Below are positions 26,681-34,622 of a DNA stretch of 64,000 nt, one piece after another. The stretch lies in NCBI RefSeq assembly GCF_900105315.1, contig NZ_LT629766.1, forward strand, positions 2,976,001 to 3,040,000. Reading direction: 5' to 3'. Made by a program: the position numbers and the translations under genes. This DNA is from Brevibacterium siliguriense (GTDB taxonomy: Bacteria; Actinomycetota; Actinomycetes; Actinomycetales; Brevibacteriaceae). The notes below the pieces were generated by a model. That model was not told the DNA's origin. It saw nothing but the letters and a program-made list of their open reading frames with translations, and searched no databases. The first letter of the stretch is position 1. Each line of letters opens with the position of its first letter.

Positions 26681-27058
26681 TCAGGGCCGATCGTCGGAGG
26701 ATTCGGAGGAATCCGTCGGCTCCTCCGTCGAGCCGCCTCGGCGATCTGCATCATCTCTCCCGGTTCCGCTGCCCGCTTCATCAGATTCGCTGTCAGCGGA
26801 CTCCGGTTCGGGTGATTCCGGACCTGAGAGCTTCGACTGGTTGGGCACCACATGCTTGCGCAGCGGGATCGGATAGGCGTCGCTGGTGCCGGAGCGCGCT
26901 CGCACCCGACGGACACGGCGCAGGGCGTCCCGGATGAGGAAGATCGTCAGGACGACGATTGCGAGGGTCGCCAGGAAGCCGATGGTTCCGGGTGTCACCA
27001 GATCCGGGTCCGGCGTACCTCCGTCCGGAGTCGGCGTTGGAGAGGACGCGAAGATCAT
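26681..27058 (-). CDS. small membrane protein coupled to mca (Rv1083-like)
   Basis: A 125-residue protein. A short Pro/Thr-rich outside segment precedes a single transmembrane helix (about residues 24-44, GTIGFLATLAIVVLTIFLIRD), a basic juxtamembrane stretch (RRVRRVRARSG), and a disordered tail of Ser, Glu and Asp. Its ATG overlaps the mca stop (ATGA at 27058-27055). In my memory of mycobacteria the gene beside mca (Rv1083) has the same size and layout. Function unknown. Confidence 0.72.
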   Translation of the reverse strand: MIFASSPTPTPDGGTPDPDLVTPGTIGFLATLAIVVLTIFLIRDALRRVRRVRARSGTSDAYPIPLRKHVVPNQSKLSGPESPEPESADSESDEAGSGTGRDDADRRGGSTEEPTDSSESSDDRP

Positions 27059-28065
27059 GCGCGGGTGTCGCTTTCGGTCGGGACGGCGGAATCAGCAGCG
27101 GAATCGTCTGCCACCGGTGATTCAGGGAGCATCCCCTCATCCGGAATTCTCCGACCGTCGTCGAAGGTCACGGCGGCGAACAGGTCGGTCTCCTGGAAGT
27201 CGAGTTCCCGGTTGAGCGGCTCACGGCCGGTGAGGTCGAGCGCCAGTTCGAACTCTTCGGTCGGCCAGTACGTGCGAGCGGCCTTGCGGGAAGCAGAGAA
27301 GAACCCGCCCTCGGGATCGATCTGGGTGGCGTGGGAGAGAAGCGCACGATCGCGGGCAGAGAAGAATTCTGAGCAGGCGATGCGGGTGCTCAGCCAGTTG
27401 TGGCGCTGATTGTCTCGCTTCTTGAAATCCTCGAGATGGTCGGCGAACGGGGATTCGAGTCCTGCTTCGAGCATCTTCTCGTGGATGGTGATCCACTTCT
27501 TCGCCGACAGGTCCTGGTTGTAGTAGATCTTCTGCACCTGCCACGGTTCGCCGAGCTCGGGGTGGGAGGTCGCATCCGCGGCGGCCTCGACGGCTTCCAT
27601 TGTCACGGCATGGTTCTTGATGTGGTCGGGGTGAGGGTACCCGCCGAGTTCGTCATAGGTGGTCACCACCTGCGGACGGAAGGTGCGGATGATGTGCACG
27701 AGAGGAAGCATCGCCACCTCGTCGGGAACCCGATAGAAGCATCCAGGAGGAGTCTGGTTGTCGAAATCGCCGTCAGGCAGTCCCGAATCGACGTGGCCGA
27801 CCCAGACATGTTCGGCGCCGAGAGCTGCAGCGGCGGTGGCCATCTCCTCACGACGGAGACCGGCGATGTCACGGCTGGCCTTCGGGCTCTGCAGAAGCGC
27901 AGGGTTGAGAATGTCTCCGGCCTCACCACCGGTCATGGTGGCGATGAGCACCCGGGCACCCAGAGAAGCGTACTTCGCGCTCGTTGCCGCACCCTTGGAG
28001 GATTCGTCATCGGGGTGGGCATGGACGGCCAAGAGGCGCAGCCCATGGTACGGAAGCGAAGTCAT
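27055..28065 (-). CDS. mca: mycothiol S-conjugate amidase Mca
   Basis: A 336-residue zinc amidase of the PIG-L/MshB fold, which cleaves mycothiol adducts of electrophiles to release a mercapturic acid for export. The zinc and catalytic motif is AHPDDESSKGAATSAKYASLGARV (His17, Asp19-Asp20), with the third ligand in YPHPDHIKNHAVTMEAV. The CxxP-like and C-terminal blocks of Mca (KIYYNQDLSAKKW) separate it from MshB. Its presence implies that the organism makes mycothiol. Coupled to the small membrane protein gene; divergent from the DUF4307 gene. Confidence 0.93.
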   Translation of the reverse strand: MTSLPYHGLRLLAVHAHPDDESSKGAATSAKYASLGARVLIATMTGGEAGDILNPALLQSPKASRDIAGLRREEMATAAAALGAEHVWVGHVDSGLPDGDFDNQTPPGCFYRVPDEVAMLPLVHIIRTFRPQVVTTYDELGGYPHPDHIKNHAVTMEAVEAAADATSHPELGEPWQVQKIYYNQDLSAKKWITIHEKMLEAGLESPFADHLEDFKKRDNQRHNWLSTRIACSEFFSARDRALLSHATQIDPEGGFFSASRKAARTYWPTEEFELALDLTGREPLNRELDFQETDLFAAVTFDDGRRIPDEGMLPESPVADDSAADSAVPTESDTRA

Positions 28066-28188
28066 ATCCTAAATGTCCCTTTCGATTCAGCCTGGTGGCC
28101 ACCTGCTGCCGGCGCTGCGGCTGACATGATCGCCGGCAGAGGATCGACTACTCTAGATTAGTGCGCGAAGTACTTAAAGAGGAATTCA

Positions 28189-28614
28189 ATGACTGAGGTA
28201 ACAGTGGCACCACCGCTGCATGATGATCGCTACGGCCGGACCCGCAGACCCAAGCGAGAACTGAGCCGTCGCGCGAAGGTCATCGGCGTCATCGTCCTCG
28301 CCGCAGTGGTCGCCGTCATCGCAGTCTGGGCCTTCAGCCCGCAGGCGAGTCCCACAACACCGCGCACTCTTGACTATTCGGTTGTCGACGACTCTTCAAC
28401 GCGCGTCAGCGTCGGAATATTTCCTGATCAGGAACGCGACGTTCACTGCATCATCCAGGCCACCAATGAGCAGGAAGCGGTCGTCGGCTTCACCGAGGTG
28501 ACCGTACCCACCGATCCGAACGCCGATCCGAATTCGCCGAAGCGCGTCGATGTCGACCTGGCAACGACACAGCTGGCCGCCTCAGGTCACGCGGAATCCT
28601 GCTGGTTCGAATAG
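28189..28614 (+). CDS. DUF4307-family membrane protein
   Basis: A 141-residue protein with a basic cytoplasmic N-terminus (YGRTRRPKRELSRRAK). One transmembrane helix follows (about residues 33-53, VIGVIVLAAVVAVIAVWAFS), then an extracytoplasmic beta domain with VDCI-type cysteine pairing (VHCIIQATNEQEAVVGF and AESCWFE). The position between mca and greA matches the Rv1081c arrangement as I recall it. The two cysteines could form a disulfide outside the membrane, which is inference. Function unknown. Confidence 0.78.
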   Translation: MTEVTVAPPLHDDRYGRTRRPKRELSRRAKVIGVIVLAAVVAVIAVWAFSPQASPTTPRTLDYSVVDDSSTRVSVGIFPDQERDVHCIIQATNEQEAVVGFTEVTVPTDPNADPNSPKRVDVDLATTQLAASGHAESCWFE

Positions 28615-28728
28615 TTCTCGCACGAGGACTCGCCTTGCGGTCACGAACCGCCGACTCGCAGCCGGGAACGTGATCGAACTCATCGTTTTTCTCAGCTGAT
28701 GCGTTACACTGTAGTTTCATTCAACTTC

Positions 28729-28756
28729 CGGGCGTGCCCATACGCCCGGTTTTTTC
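28729..28756 (+). terminator. hairpin plus T-run in the greA leader
   Basis: CCGGGCG (28729-28735) pairs with CGCCCGG (28744-28750) and is followed at once by six T residues. It lies 115 bases past the DUF4307 stop and 46 bases before the greA ATG, with a promoter-like GTTACACTG just upstream, so it could terminate or attenuate greA transcription. Confidence 0.7.
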
Positions 28757-28802
28757 GTTGCCTGACACGCCCGTCAGTGCACCGACCGAAGAAGGAGAAG
28801 TC

Positions 28803-29297
28803 ATGACCGAGGAAGTCACCCAGGAAGAGACATGGTTGACCCAGGAAGCCTTTGACCGCCTGTCGAAGGAACTCGAGCATCTCTCCGGACCGGGTCGTGC
28901 AGAGATTGCTGAGAAGATCGAAGCCGCCCGGGACGAGGGTGACTTGAAGGAGAACAGCGGCTACCACGCAGCGCGTGACGAGCAGGGCAAGCAGGAAGCA
29001 CGCATCCGCCAGCTTGAGGTGCTGCTGCGCAATGCGAAGGTCGGCTCCAACGACAGCGACGGCAAGACCGTCACCCAGGGAACCGTCGTCACCGCGACCG
29101 TCGCCGGCAACAGTATGCGGTTCCTGCTGGGCAACCGCGAGATCGCCGGAGACTCCGATATCGACGTCTTCTCGGAGAAGTCACCGCTCGGAGCGGCTGT
29201 CCTCGGTGTCAAGGCCGGAGACAAGTCCTCCTACGAAGCTCCGAACGGCAAGACCATCGAGGTCAAGGTCGACTCCGTCGAGGCCTTCACCGGCTGA
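28803..29297 (+). CDS. greA: transcription elongation factor GreA
   Basis: A 164-residue factor that rescues backtracked RNA polymerase. The N-terminal coiled coil (about residues 10-80) includes the acidic tip ARDEGDLKENSGYHAARDEQGK. The C-terminal FKBP-like domain holds VTATVAGNSMRFLLG and SPLGAAVLGVKAGDKSSYEAPNGK. The ATG at 28803 is preceded by GAAGGAGAAGTC. A leader hairpin with a T-run lies between a candidate promoter and the gene. It ends with a hairpin at 29312-29345 opposite the AI-2E-family permease gene. Confidence 0.95.
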   Translation: MTEEVTQEETWLTQEAFDRLSKELEHLSGPGRAEIAEKIEAARDEGDLKENSGYHAARDEQGKQEARIRQLEVLLRNAKVGSNDSDGKTVTQGTVVTATVAGNSMRFLLGNREIAGDSDIDVFSEKSPLGAAVLGVKAGDKSSYEAPNGKTIEVKVDSVEAFTG

Positions 29298-29311
29298 TCG
29301 AGTACAGACCG

Positions 29312-29345
29312 AAGTGGGCGGATGCGTTTTCGCACCCGCCCACTT
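29312..29345. terminator. bidirectional hairpin between greA and AI-2E-family gene
   Basis: A ten-base perfect outer stem (29312-29321 with 29336-29345) and an inner TGCG/CGCA stem close a TTTT loop, followed by TGTCTATT. It starts 14 bases after greA. Confidence 0.75.
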
Positions 29346-29363
29346 GTCTATTCACATATCTAT

Positions 29364-30788
29364 TCACTCCGGTTCAGACGAATCCTTCTTGCCTGACTCT
29401 GCCGAAGTGTCTGACTCACCGGAGTCAGTCGTTCCGGAACCCGATGCACTTTTGTCTTCTGCCGACTCGTCAACGGCATCGGTGAGTCGTTCCTTCGCTG
29501 TCTCGAGGACGGCGGTGGCTTCGCGTTCGTTCGGATCTCGCTGCGAGTCCTCTTCTGCGTCTTCGGTATCACCGGCATTCGTGCGCACGATATAGCTGAC
29601 GACGCTGTTGAGCACGGCCACCAGGGGAACGGCGAAGAGCGCTCCGACGATGCCGAAGAGGAAGCCGCCTCCGGTGACCGCGAGGATCACAGCCAGCGGA
29701 TGGACGGACACGGCCTTGCCCATCAGGAACGGCTGCAGGATTTGGCTTTCGATCTGCTGGACGGCGATGACCACAGCCAACATGATGATCGCACTGATCG
29801 GGCCGCTCGAGACCAGTGCCACGAGCACGGCGACCGCACCGGAGGCGATGGCGCCGACGACCGGGACGAATGAGGTGAGGAAGACCAGCACGGTCATGGG
29901 GATGACCAGCGGGATCCCGAGGAACGCGGCGCCGATGCCGATGCCGATCGCGTCGACGGCGGCCACGAGGATCTGGACCCGCACGTACTGCACGAGGGTC
30001 GTCCATCCGCGCAGAGCGGCACCCGTGGCGACGGGGCGTGCGGGGACCGGCAGCAGGTTCATCACCCACCTGAAGATGTTCTGTCCGTCATAGAGGAAGA
30101 AGAACGTCGTGAACAGGCAGACGGCCAAGCCGGTGAGGAAGGTGCCGACCGAGGAAGTGGCCTGCAGGGCACCGCCGAGGAGCTGGCTGCTGTTGTTCTG
30201 GAAGAAGTCCGTCGCGGTCTTGATCGCATCGTCGATATAGCTCGAGATCGTCGAAGCATCGATGCCGAAGGGACTCGTGGCCAGCCATCCGCTGATTCCG
30301 GACACACCGGCGATGACCTGTTTGACGAGGTCGGGCATCCCGGAATAGATCTGCTGGCCGACGAGGCCGAAGAGTCCGAGGACGACGACGAGGAACCCGA
30401 TGAAGGAGATCGCCGCGGCCCCGCCTCGAGGCACACCCTTCTTGTTCAGCCACCCGGTCAGCGGCGCAAGCAGCGCGGCCAGCAGCAGAGCGATAAGCAC
30501 GGGAAGCACGACGCTGGAGATCTTCGACAGGAGCCACAGAGCCACGCCGATGGCCACGAGGACGACGATCGACCGCCACGACCACGCGGCAGCGAGCTTG
30601 AGACCGGGAGCCACATACGGTTTGGCCTCGGCTTCGATTCGGCTGAGTGCGATCTCCTCGGGACTGACCGCCTGTGACGGGGTCACTTCGGGTTCGGACT
30701 CGGAATGAGAGGATCCGCGTCCGCGCCGAAGCGCGTGCCATGCCCCTCGGAATCGGTTCGGAGGATGCTGCTGATCGTTTTCGCTCAT
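29364..30788 (-). CDS. AI-2E family transporter (PF01594-type permease)
   Basis: A 474-residue polytopic membrane protein with about eight helices between residues 70 and 400. The family core includes PVLIALLLAALLAPLTGWLNKKGVPRGGAA and VPMTVLVFLTSFVPVVGAIASG, then IESQILQPFLMGKAVSVHPLAVILAVTGGGFLFGIVGALFAVPL. The N-terminal 65 residues and the acidic, Ser-rich C-terminal 75 residues are disordered. Members are named for AI-2 export, but many carry other small solutes or exchange Na+/H+; no substrate can be assigned here. The ATG at 30788 is chosen over an upstream frame. Confidence 0.87.
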   Translation of the reverse strand: MSENDQQHPPNRFRGAWHALRRGRGSSHSESEPEVTPSQAVSPEEIALSRIEAEAKPYVAPGLKLAAAWSWRSIVVLVAIGVALWLLSKISSVVLPVLIALLLAALLAPLTGWLNKKGVPRGGAAAISFIGFLVVVLGLFGLVGQQIYSGMPDLVKQVIAGVSGISGWLATSPFGIDASTISSYIDDAIKTATDFFQNNSSQLLGGALQATSSVGTFLTGLAVCLFTTFFFLYDGQNIFRWVMNLLPVPARPVATGAALRGWTTLVQYVRVQILVAAVDAIGIGIGAAFLGIPLVIPMTVLVFLTSFVPVVGAIASGAVAVLVALVSSGPISAIIMLAVVIAVQQIESQILQPFLMGKAVSVHPLAVILAVTGGGFLFGIVGALFAVPLVAVLNSVVSYIVRTNAGDTEDAEEDSQRDPNEREATAVLETAKERLTDAVDESAEDKSASGSGTTDSGESDTSAESGKKDSSEPE

Positions 30789-30851
30789 GCTCCAACAATA
30801 GTTGTTGATGCACTGACAAAGGTGCAATGATGACGCCGGAGGAGGGAATCA

Positions 30852-31859
30852 GTGGGAAGACGCTTGATCTATACGCTGGCGACCATGGGCGCGACCGTCG
30901 TCGGCGCCGGCGCCTCGGCGGCAGGGCTGCTCCGCCACCAAGCCGGCTCGCTTCGCCGCTCCTTCGACGACGACAAGAATCGTCGCTACTCCACCTTCAC
31001 CGAGGCGATCGCCGCCCCACGCGACAACGACGATGACGACTCCGCCGCCCTGGCCATCATCGGCGACTCTTGGCTGTGCGGGGTCGATGTCGACCCGGAG
31101 CAGGCACCTCCGACTCTCATCGGCCGCGGACTGGCACGGATGCTCGGTACCACCGTCCGGGTCCAGACCACCGCTCGCCCCTCGGCGCTGTCGGATGATC
31201 TGCACCGACAGGTCGACGAGGTCCTGCGCTCTCCTTGGCTCTCCCGTCAGCTCTCGGACCGCTGGAGCGAAGACCGCCGGTTTGCGATCATCTCGATCGG
31301 CACCGGCGACATCATCCACCCGATCCAGGCGACCATCGGCGTTCCCGTGCTCAACCAGGCCATCAACCGGCTTCAGCGCGAGGGTCGCTACACCGTGTTC
31401 GTCCTCGTCTGCCCCAACCTCGGCGGCCTGCCGGGGCTGCGCGATCCGCTCAAGACCTCCTTGCGCCGGACGTCCCGTGTCCTCGCCGGCTCCCAATGGC
31501 TGGCAGCGCTGGCCGCACACGCGGTTCCGCTGCGGTCGACGGGCTCTCTCAGCGGAACGACACGCCGGTCGCTGCTCAATGGCTCCGGGCGGTTCCCCAG
31601 CGAACTCGGATATGCACAGCTGTCCTCGACTCTGCTGTCGGCGATCGCCGAACGCATCGAAGCACCGGTCGTCGTCGACCGGAGCCTGGATATCCCGGAG
31701 AAAGGCGAAAACGCCCGCCGCCAGGACCTCGTTCCCGGCGCCGAAGCCCACTCTGCCGAAGAAGAGCCGACGGCACAGGACGACGCCGCAGTAGAAACAC
31801 CGGCGAGGCAGGACGGCACTGCCGCACCAGTTCCGAATCATTCGGAGGCAGCCTCGTGA
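30852..31859 (+). CDS. SGNH/GDSL hydrolase-like protein
   Basis: A 335-residue protein with a GTG start. After an N-terminal hydrophobic segment (about residues 8-26) comes the GDSL block ALAIIGDSWLCGVDV, with the nucleophile Ser in GDSW. ISIGTGDIIHP corresponds to the block with Gly and Asn/Asp. The C-terminal 75 residues are a disordered acidic tail. The canonical C-terminal D-x-x-H block is not obvious (GRFPSELGYAQL instead), so activity is uncertain. Its TGA overlaps the maf start (GTGA), so the two are coupled; the link to nucleotide clean-up is unexplained. Confidence 0.72.
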   Translation: MGRRLIYTLATMGATVVGAGASAAGLLRHQAGSLRRSFDDDKNRRYSTFTEAIAAPRDNDDDDSAALAIIGDSWLCGVDVDPEQAPPTLIGRGLARMLGTTVRVQTTARPSALSDDLHRQVDEVLRSPWLSRQLSDRWSEDRRFAIISIGTGDIIHPIQATIGVPVLNQAINRLQREGRYTVFVLVCPNLGGLPGLRDPLKTSLRRTSRVLAGSQWLAALAAHAVPLRSTGSLSGTTRRSLLNGSGRFPSELGYAQLSSTLLSAIAERIEAPVVVDRSLDIPEKGENARRQDLVPGAEAHSAEEEPTAQDDAAVETPARQDGTAAPVPNHSEAAS

Positions 31860-32584
31860 TTGCTGTGGTGCTCGCCTCCCAGTCCCCGTCACGTCTCCAG
31901 ATCCTCCGAGACGGCGGTATCGACCCGGTCGTCATCGTCTCAGAGGTCGACGAACGTGCCATCGAAGACGAATTCACCGGCTCAGTCGGCGATCTCACCA
32001 CGGCTCTGTCGGAGGCCAAAGCCCGCGCGGTCATCGACCGGATCATCGCCGCCACTCCCCCGGCTCTCCACGGCGCGGACACCGTCGTCGTCATTGCCGG
32101 GGATTCACTGCTCGAATTCGACGGGCAGGCCATCGGGAAACCGGGGACGGCCGAACGCACTCGCGACGTGTGGTCGGCGATCGCCGGTCAATGGACACAG
32201 CTGCATTCGGGACATACGGTCGCCGTGCTCTCCCGCACGTCGCAAGCGAACGGCCAAACGTACCCACCTGGAACCGGCGACCCCGACGACAGCGCCGAAC
32301 GGACCGCCTCGACGGACTTCGAGCTCAGTGCTCTGCGCTCAAAACGGTCGACCACCTCGGTGCTCATCGGCTCCCCCACCTCAGAGGAGCTCGAAGCGTA
32401 CATCGCCACAGAGGAGCCGTTCCACGTGGCCGGGGCACTTACGATCGACGGATTCGGCGGGGCCTTCGTCGACCGGCTCGACGGCGACCATCTCACCGTG
32501 CTCGGGCTCAGCCTGCCCGTGGTACGCGAATTGGTCACCGACATGGGCCTGTTGTGGCCCGATCTGTGGACCCTCCGGCGGTAG
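31856..32584 (+). CDS. Maf-family nucleotide pyrophosphatase
   Basis: A 242-residue house-cleaning enzyme that hydrolyses non-canonical or modified nucleoside triphosphates to monophosphates. The N-terminal signature ASQSPSRLQILRDGG binds the triphosphate. The catalytic Asp lies in GADTVVVIAGD and the last block is HVAGALTIDGFGGAFVDRLDGD. An insertion at about residues 125-160 makes it longer than the usual 190-210 residues. The GTG start overlaps the stop of the SGNH-like gene. An AccA3-type carboxylase follows, an order I recall from other actinobacteria. Confidence 0.88.
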   Translation: MIAVVLASQSPSRLQILRDGGIDPVVIVSEVDERAIEDEFTGSVGDLTTALSEAKARAVIDRIIAATPPALHGADTVVVIAGDSLLEFDGQAIGKPGTAERTRDVWSAIAGQWTQLHSGHTVAVLSRTSQANGQTYPPGTGDPDDSAERTASTDFELSALRSKRSTTSVLIGSPTSEELEAYIATEEPFHVAGALTIDGFGGAFVDRLDGDHLTVLGLSLPVVRELVTDMGLLWPDLWTLRR

Positions 32585-32707
32585 ACTCAACCCTGTTCCA
32601 GTGACACGCCCGAGGACATTGAAGTTCTCGCCGCAATTTTTTATCGCTGTCCTACAAACCCTTGGTGCTGTTCTCTAAATTGTTCTGTGATCATACAAAG
32701 GAGCACC

Positions 32708-34519
32708 ATGACCACAGTCCTCTCCGACTCCCCGGCCCCAGTACTGAGCAGCACTGTTCCGACCGGAGCCGTTCGCCGAGTCCTCATCGCCAACCGCGGT
32801 GAGATCGCTCTGCGCATCATCCGGGCCGCACACGACCTCGGAATCAAGGCCGTCGCCGTGTACACCCGCGCCGATTCCGATGCTGATTTCGTCGAACTCG
32901 CCGACGACGCATGGCTGCTGGACGGCTCCGGACCCGGAGAGACGTATCTCGACATCGAGAAGATCCTCGCCCTGGCCAAGCGCTCCGGCGCCGATGCCGT
33001 CCACCCCGGCTACGGCTATATGGCCGAGAACGCCCAGTTCGCACAGGCCGTCATCGACGCCGGTCTGATCTGGGTCGGTCCTCCCCCTGCAGCTATCGAA
33101 CTCCTCGGTGACAAGTCCGGAGCCCGCGCCGTCGCCGAAGCGGTCGATGCTCCGGTCGCACCCGGTTCCGACGGAGCCGTGGCCGATCTTGCCGAAGCCT
33201 CCGAGGTGGCCGACCGGATCGGGTTCCCCGTCGTCGTCAAGGCCGTCCACGGCGGAGGCGGACGTGGATTCCGTGCCTGCGCCGCGGCTGAGGACCTCGA
33301 AGCCGCGTACACTGCCGCGACCCGAGAGGCGCAGAGTGCCTTCGGTCGCGGTGAGTGCCTCATCGAGAAGCAGATCGTGCGTCCCCGCCACCTCGAGACG
33401 CAGTGCCTGGCCGATGCTCACGGAAATGTGCGTATCGTGTCCACCCGTGACTGCACTCTGCAGCGTCGCAACCAGAAGATCATCGAGGAAGCACCCGCCC
33501 CGTTCCTCACCGCCGAGCAGGAGCGCATCGTCTCCGAAGCCTCGGCCCGCCTGCTCGCCCACGTCGGCTACGTCGGCGCTGCGACCTGTGAGTTCCTCCT
33601 CGGCGAAGACGGCACCATCATCTTTATGGAAGCCAATGCGCGCATCCAGGTCGAGCACACCGTCACCGAGGAGGTCACCGGAGTCGACCTCGTCGGCTGG
33701 CAGGTGCGCATCGCCTCGGGTGAGACCCTGCCCGACGAATTCCCTGCCGCGCGCGGACACTCCTTGCAGTTCCGCATCAACGCCGAAGATCCCACGACGT
33801 TCTTCCCCGCCACCGGCGCGGTGAAGAACTACCGCGCACCGTCGGGTCCCGGAGTGCGTCTCGACTCGGGAATCCGCGAAGGAAGCGTCGTCGGCACCGA
33901 CTTCGATCCGATGCTGGCCAAGCTCGTCGTCACCGGCGCCACTCGTGATGAGGCCCTGGCGCGAGCACGCCGAGCGCTGTCCGAGTACCGCATCGAGGGA
34001 GTCTCGACGCTGCTGCCTCTGCACCGCGTGCTCGTCGACGAAAAGGCGTTCGCCATCGATTTCAAGGTCTGGACCAACTGGCTCGAAACCGCTTTCGTCA
34101 ATCCGCTTGTCGATCCACAACTAGGAGAACAGATGAGTACTGCAACCGACAGCTTCAGCGTTGTGGTCGAGGTCGATGGCCGCCGAATGACCGTTTCGGT
34201 CCCCAAGGACGTCATCTCGGACCTCGGTCATGTTCCCAGCCCCAGCGTGCCCCGACGCAAGCGCGGACTGAGCAGCCGCAAGGGAACGAAGATCGCCGAC
34301 GACTCGAATGCCCTCAACGCTCCCATGCAGGGCACCATCGTCTCCGTCTCCGTCAGCCCCGGTGACACCGTCGAAGCCGGTGACACCCTTGCCGTCATCG
34401 AGGCGATGAAGATGGAACAGCCGCTCAAGGCCGGCCACTCCGGCACCGTCTCCGAGGTGCTCGTCGACGCAGGCGCCTCGGTGAAGTCCGGTGAGGCGAT
34501 CATCCGCTTCGCCGCCTGA
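32708..34519 (+). CDS. acetyl/propionyl-CoA carboxylase alpha subunit (biotin carboxylase + BCCP)
   Basis: A 603-residue AccA3-type subunit. The biotin carboxylase part is at about residues 20-465, with VLIANRGEIALRIIRAAHDLG, ADAVHPGYGYMAENAQFAQ, the ATP-grasp glycine loop VHGGGGRGFRA and EANARIQVEHTVTEE. After a linker comes the biotinyl domain (about residues 530-603), with the modified lysine in EAMKMEQPL. It carboxylates biotin with bicarbonate and ATP for a separate carboxyltransferase subunit not in this window, feeding fatty-acid and methylmalonyl synthesis. The ATG at 32708 follows AAAGGAG. Confidence 0.94.
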   Translation: MTTVLSDSPAPVLSSTVPTGAVRRVLIANRGEIALRIIRAAHDLGIKAVAVYTRADSDADFVELADDAWLLDGSGPGETYLDIEKILALAKRSGADAVHPGYGYMAENAQFAQAVIDAGLIWVGPPPAAIELLGDKSGARAVAEAVDAPVAPGSDGAVADLAEASEVADRIGFPVVVKAVHGGGGRGFRACAAAEDLEAAYTAATREAQSAFGRGECLIEKQIVRPRHLETQCLADAHGNVRIVSTRDCTLQRRNQKIIEEAPAPFLTAEQERIVSEASARLLAHVGYVGAATCEFLLGEDGTIIFMEANARIQVEHTVTEEVTGVDLVGWQVRIASGETLPDEFPAARGHSLQFRINAEDPTTFFPATGAVKNYRAPSGPGVRLDSGIREGSVVGTDFDPMLAKLVVTGATRDEALARARRALSEYRIEGVSTLLPLHRVLVDEKAFAIDFKVWTNWLETAFVNPLVDPQLGEQMSTATDSFSVVVEVDGRRMTVSVPKDVISDLGHVPSPSVPRRKRGLSSRKGTKIADDSNALNAPMQGTIVSVSVSPGDTVEAGDTLAVIEAMKMEQPLKAGHSGTVSEVLVDAGASVKSGEAIIRFAA

Positions 34520-34584
34520 GCCGCTCCCCCCTCCTGCCTCCGTTCGCTCCGGCCCGAGGTCAGCAGTCACGAACACAGAAGTCC

Positions 34585-34622
34585 CTGCCCGGATCACCGT
34601 CGAAGATCGGTGATCCGGGCAG
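34585..34622. terminator. 15-bp stem hairpin overlapping the end of the sigma-factor gene
   Basis: Arms 34585-34599 and 34608-34622 are exact complements with an eight-base loop. The structure lies 65 bases after the carboxylase stop and extends into the last codons of the opposing sigma-factor gene (34594 onward), acting as a shared terminator. Confidence 0.7.
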
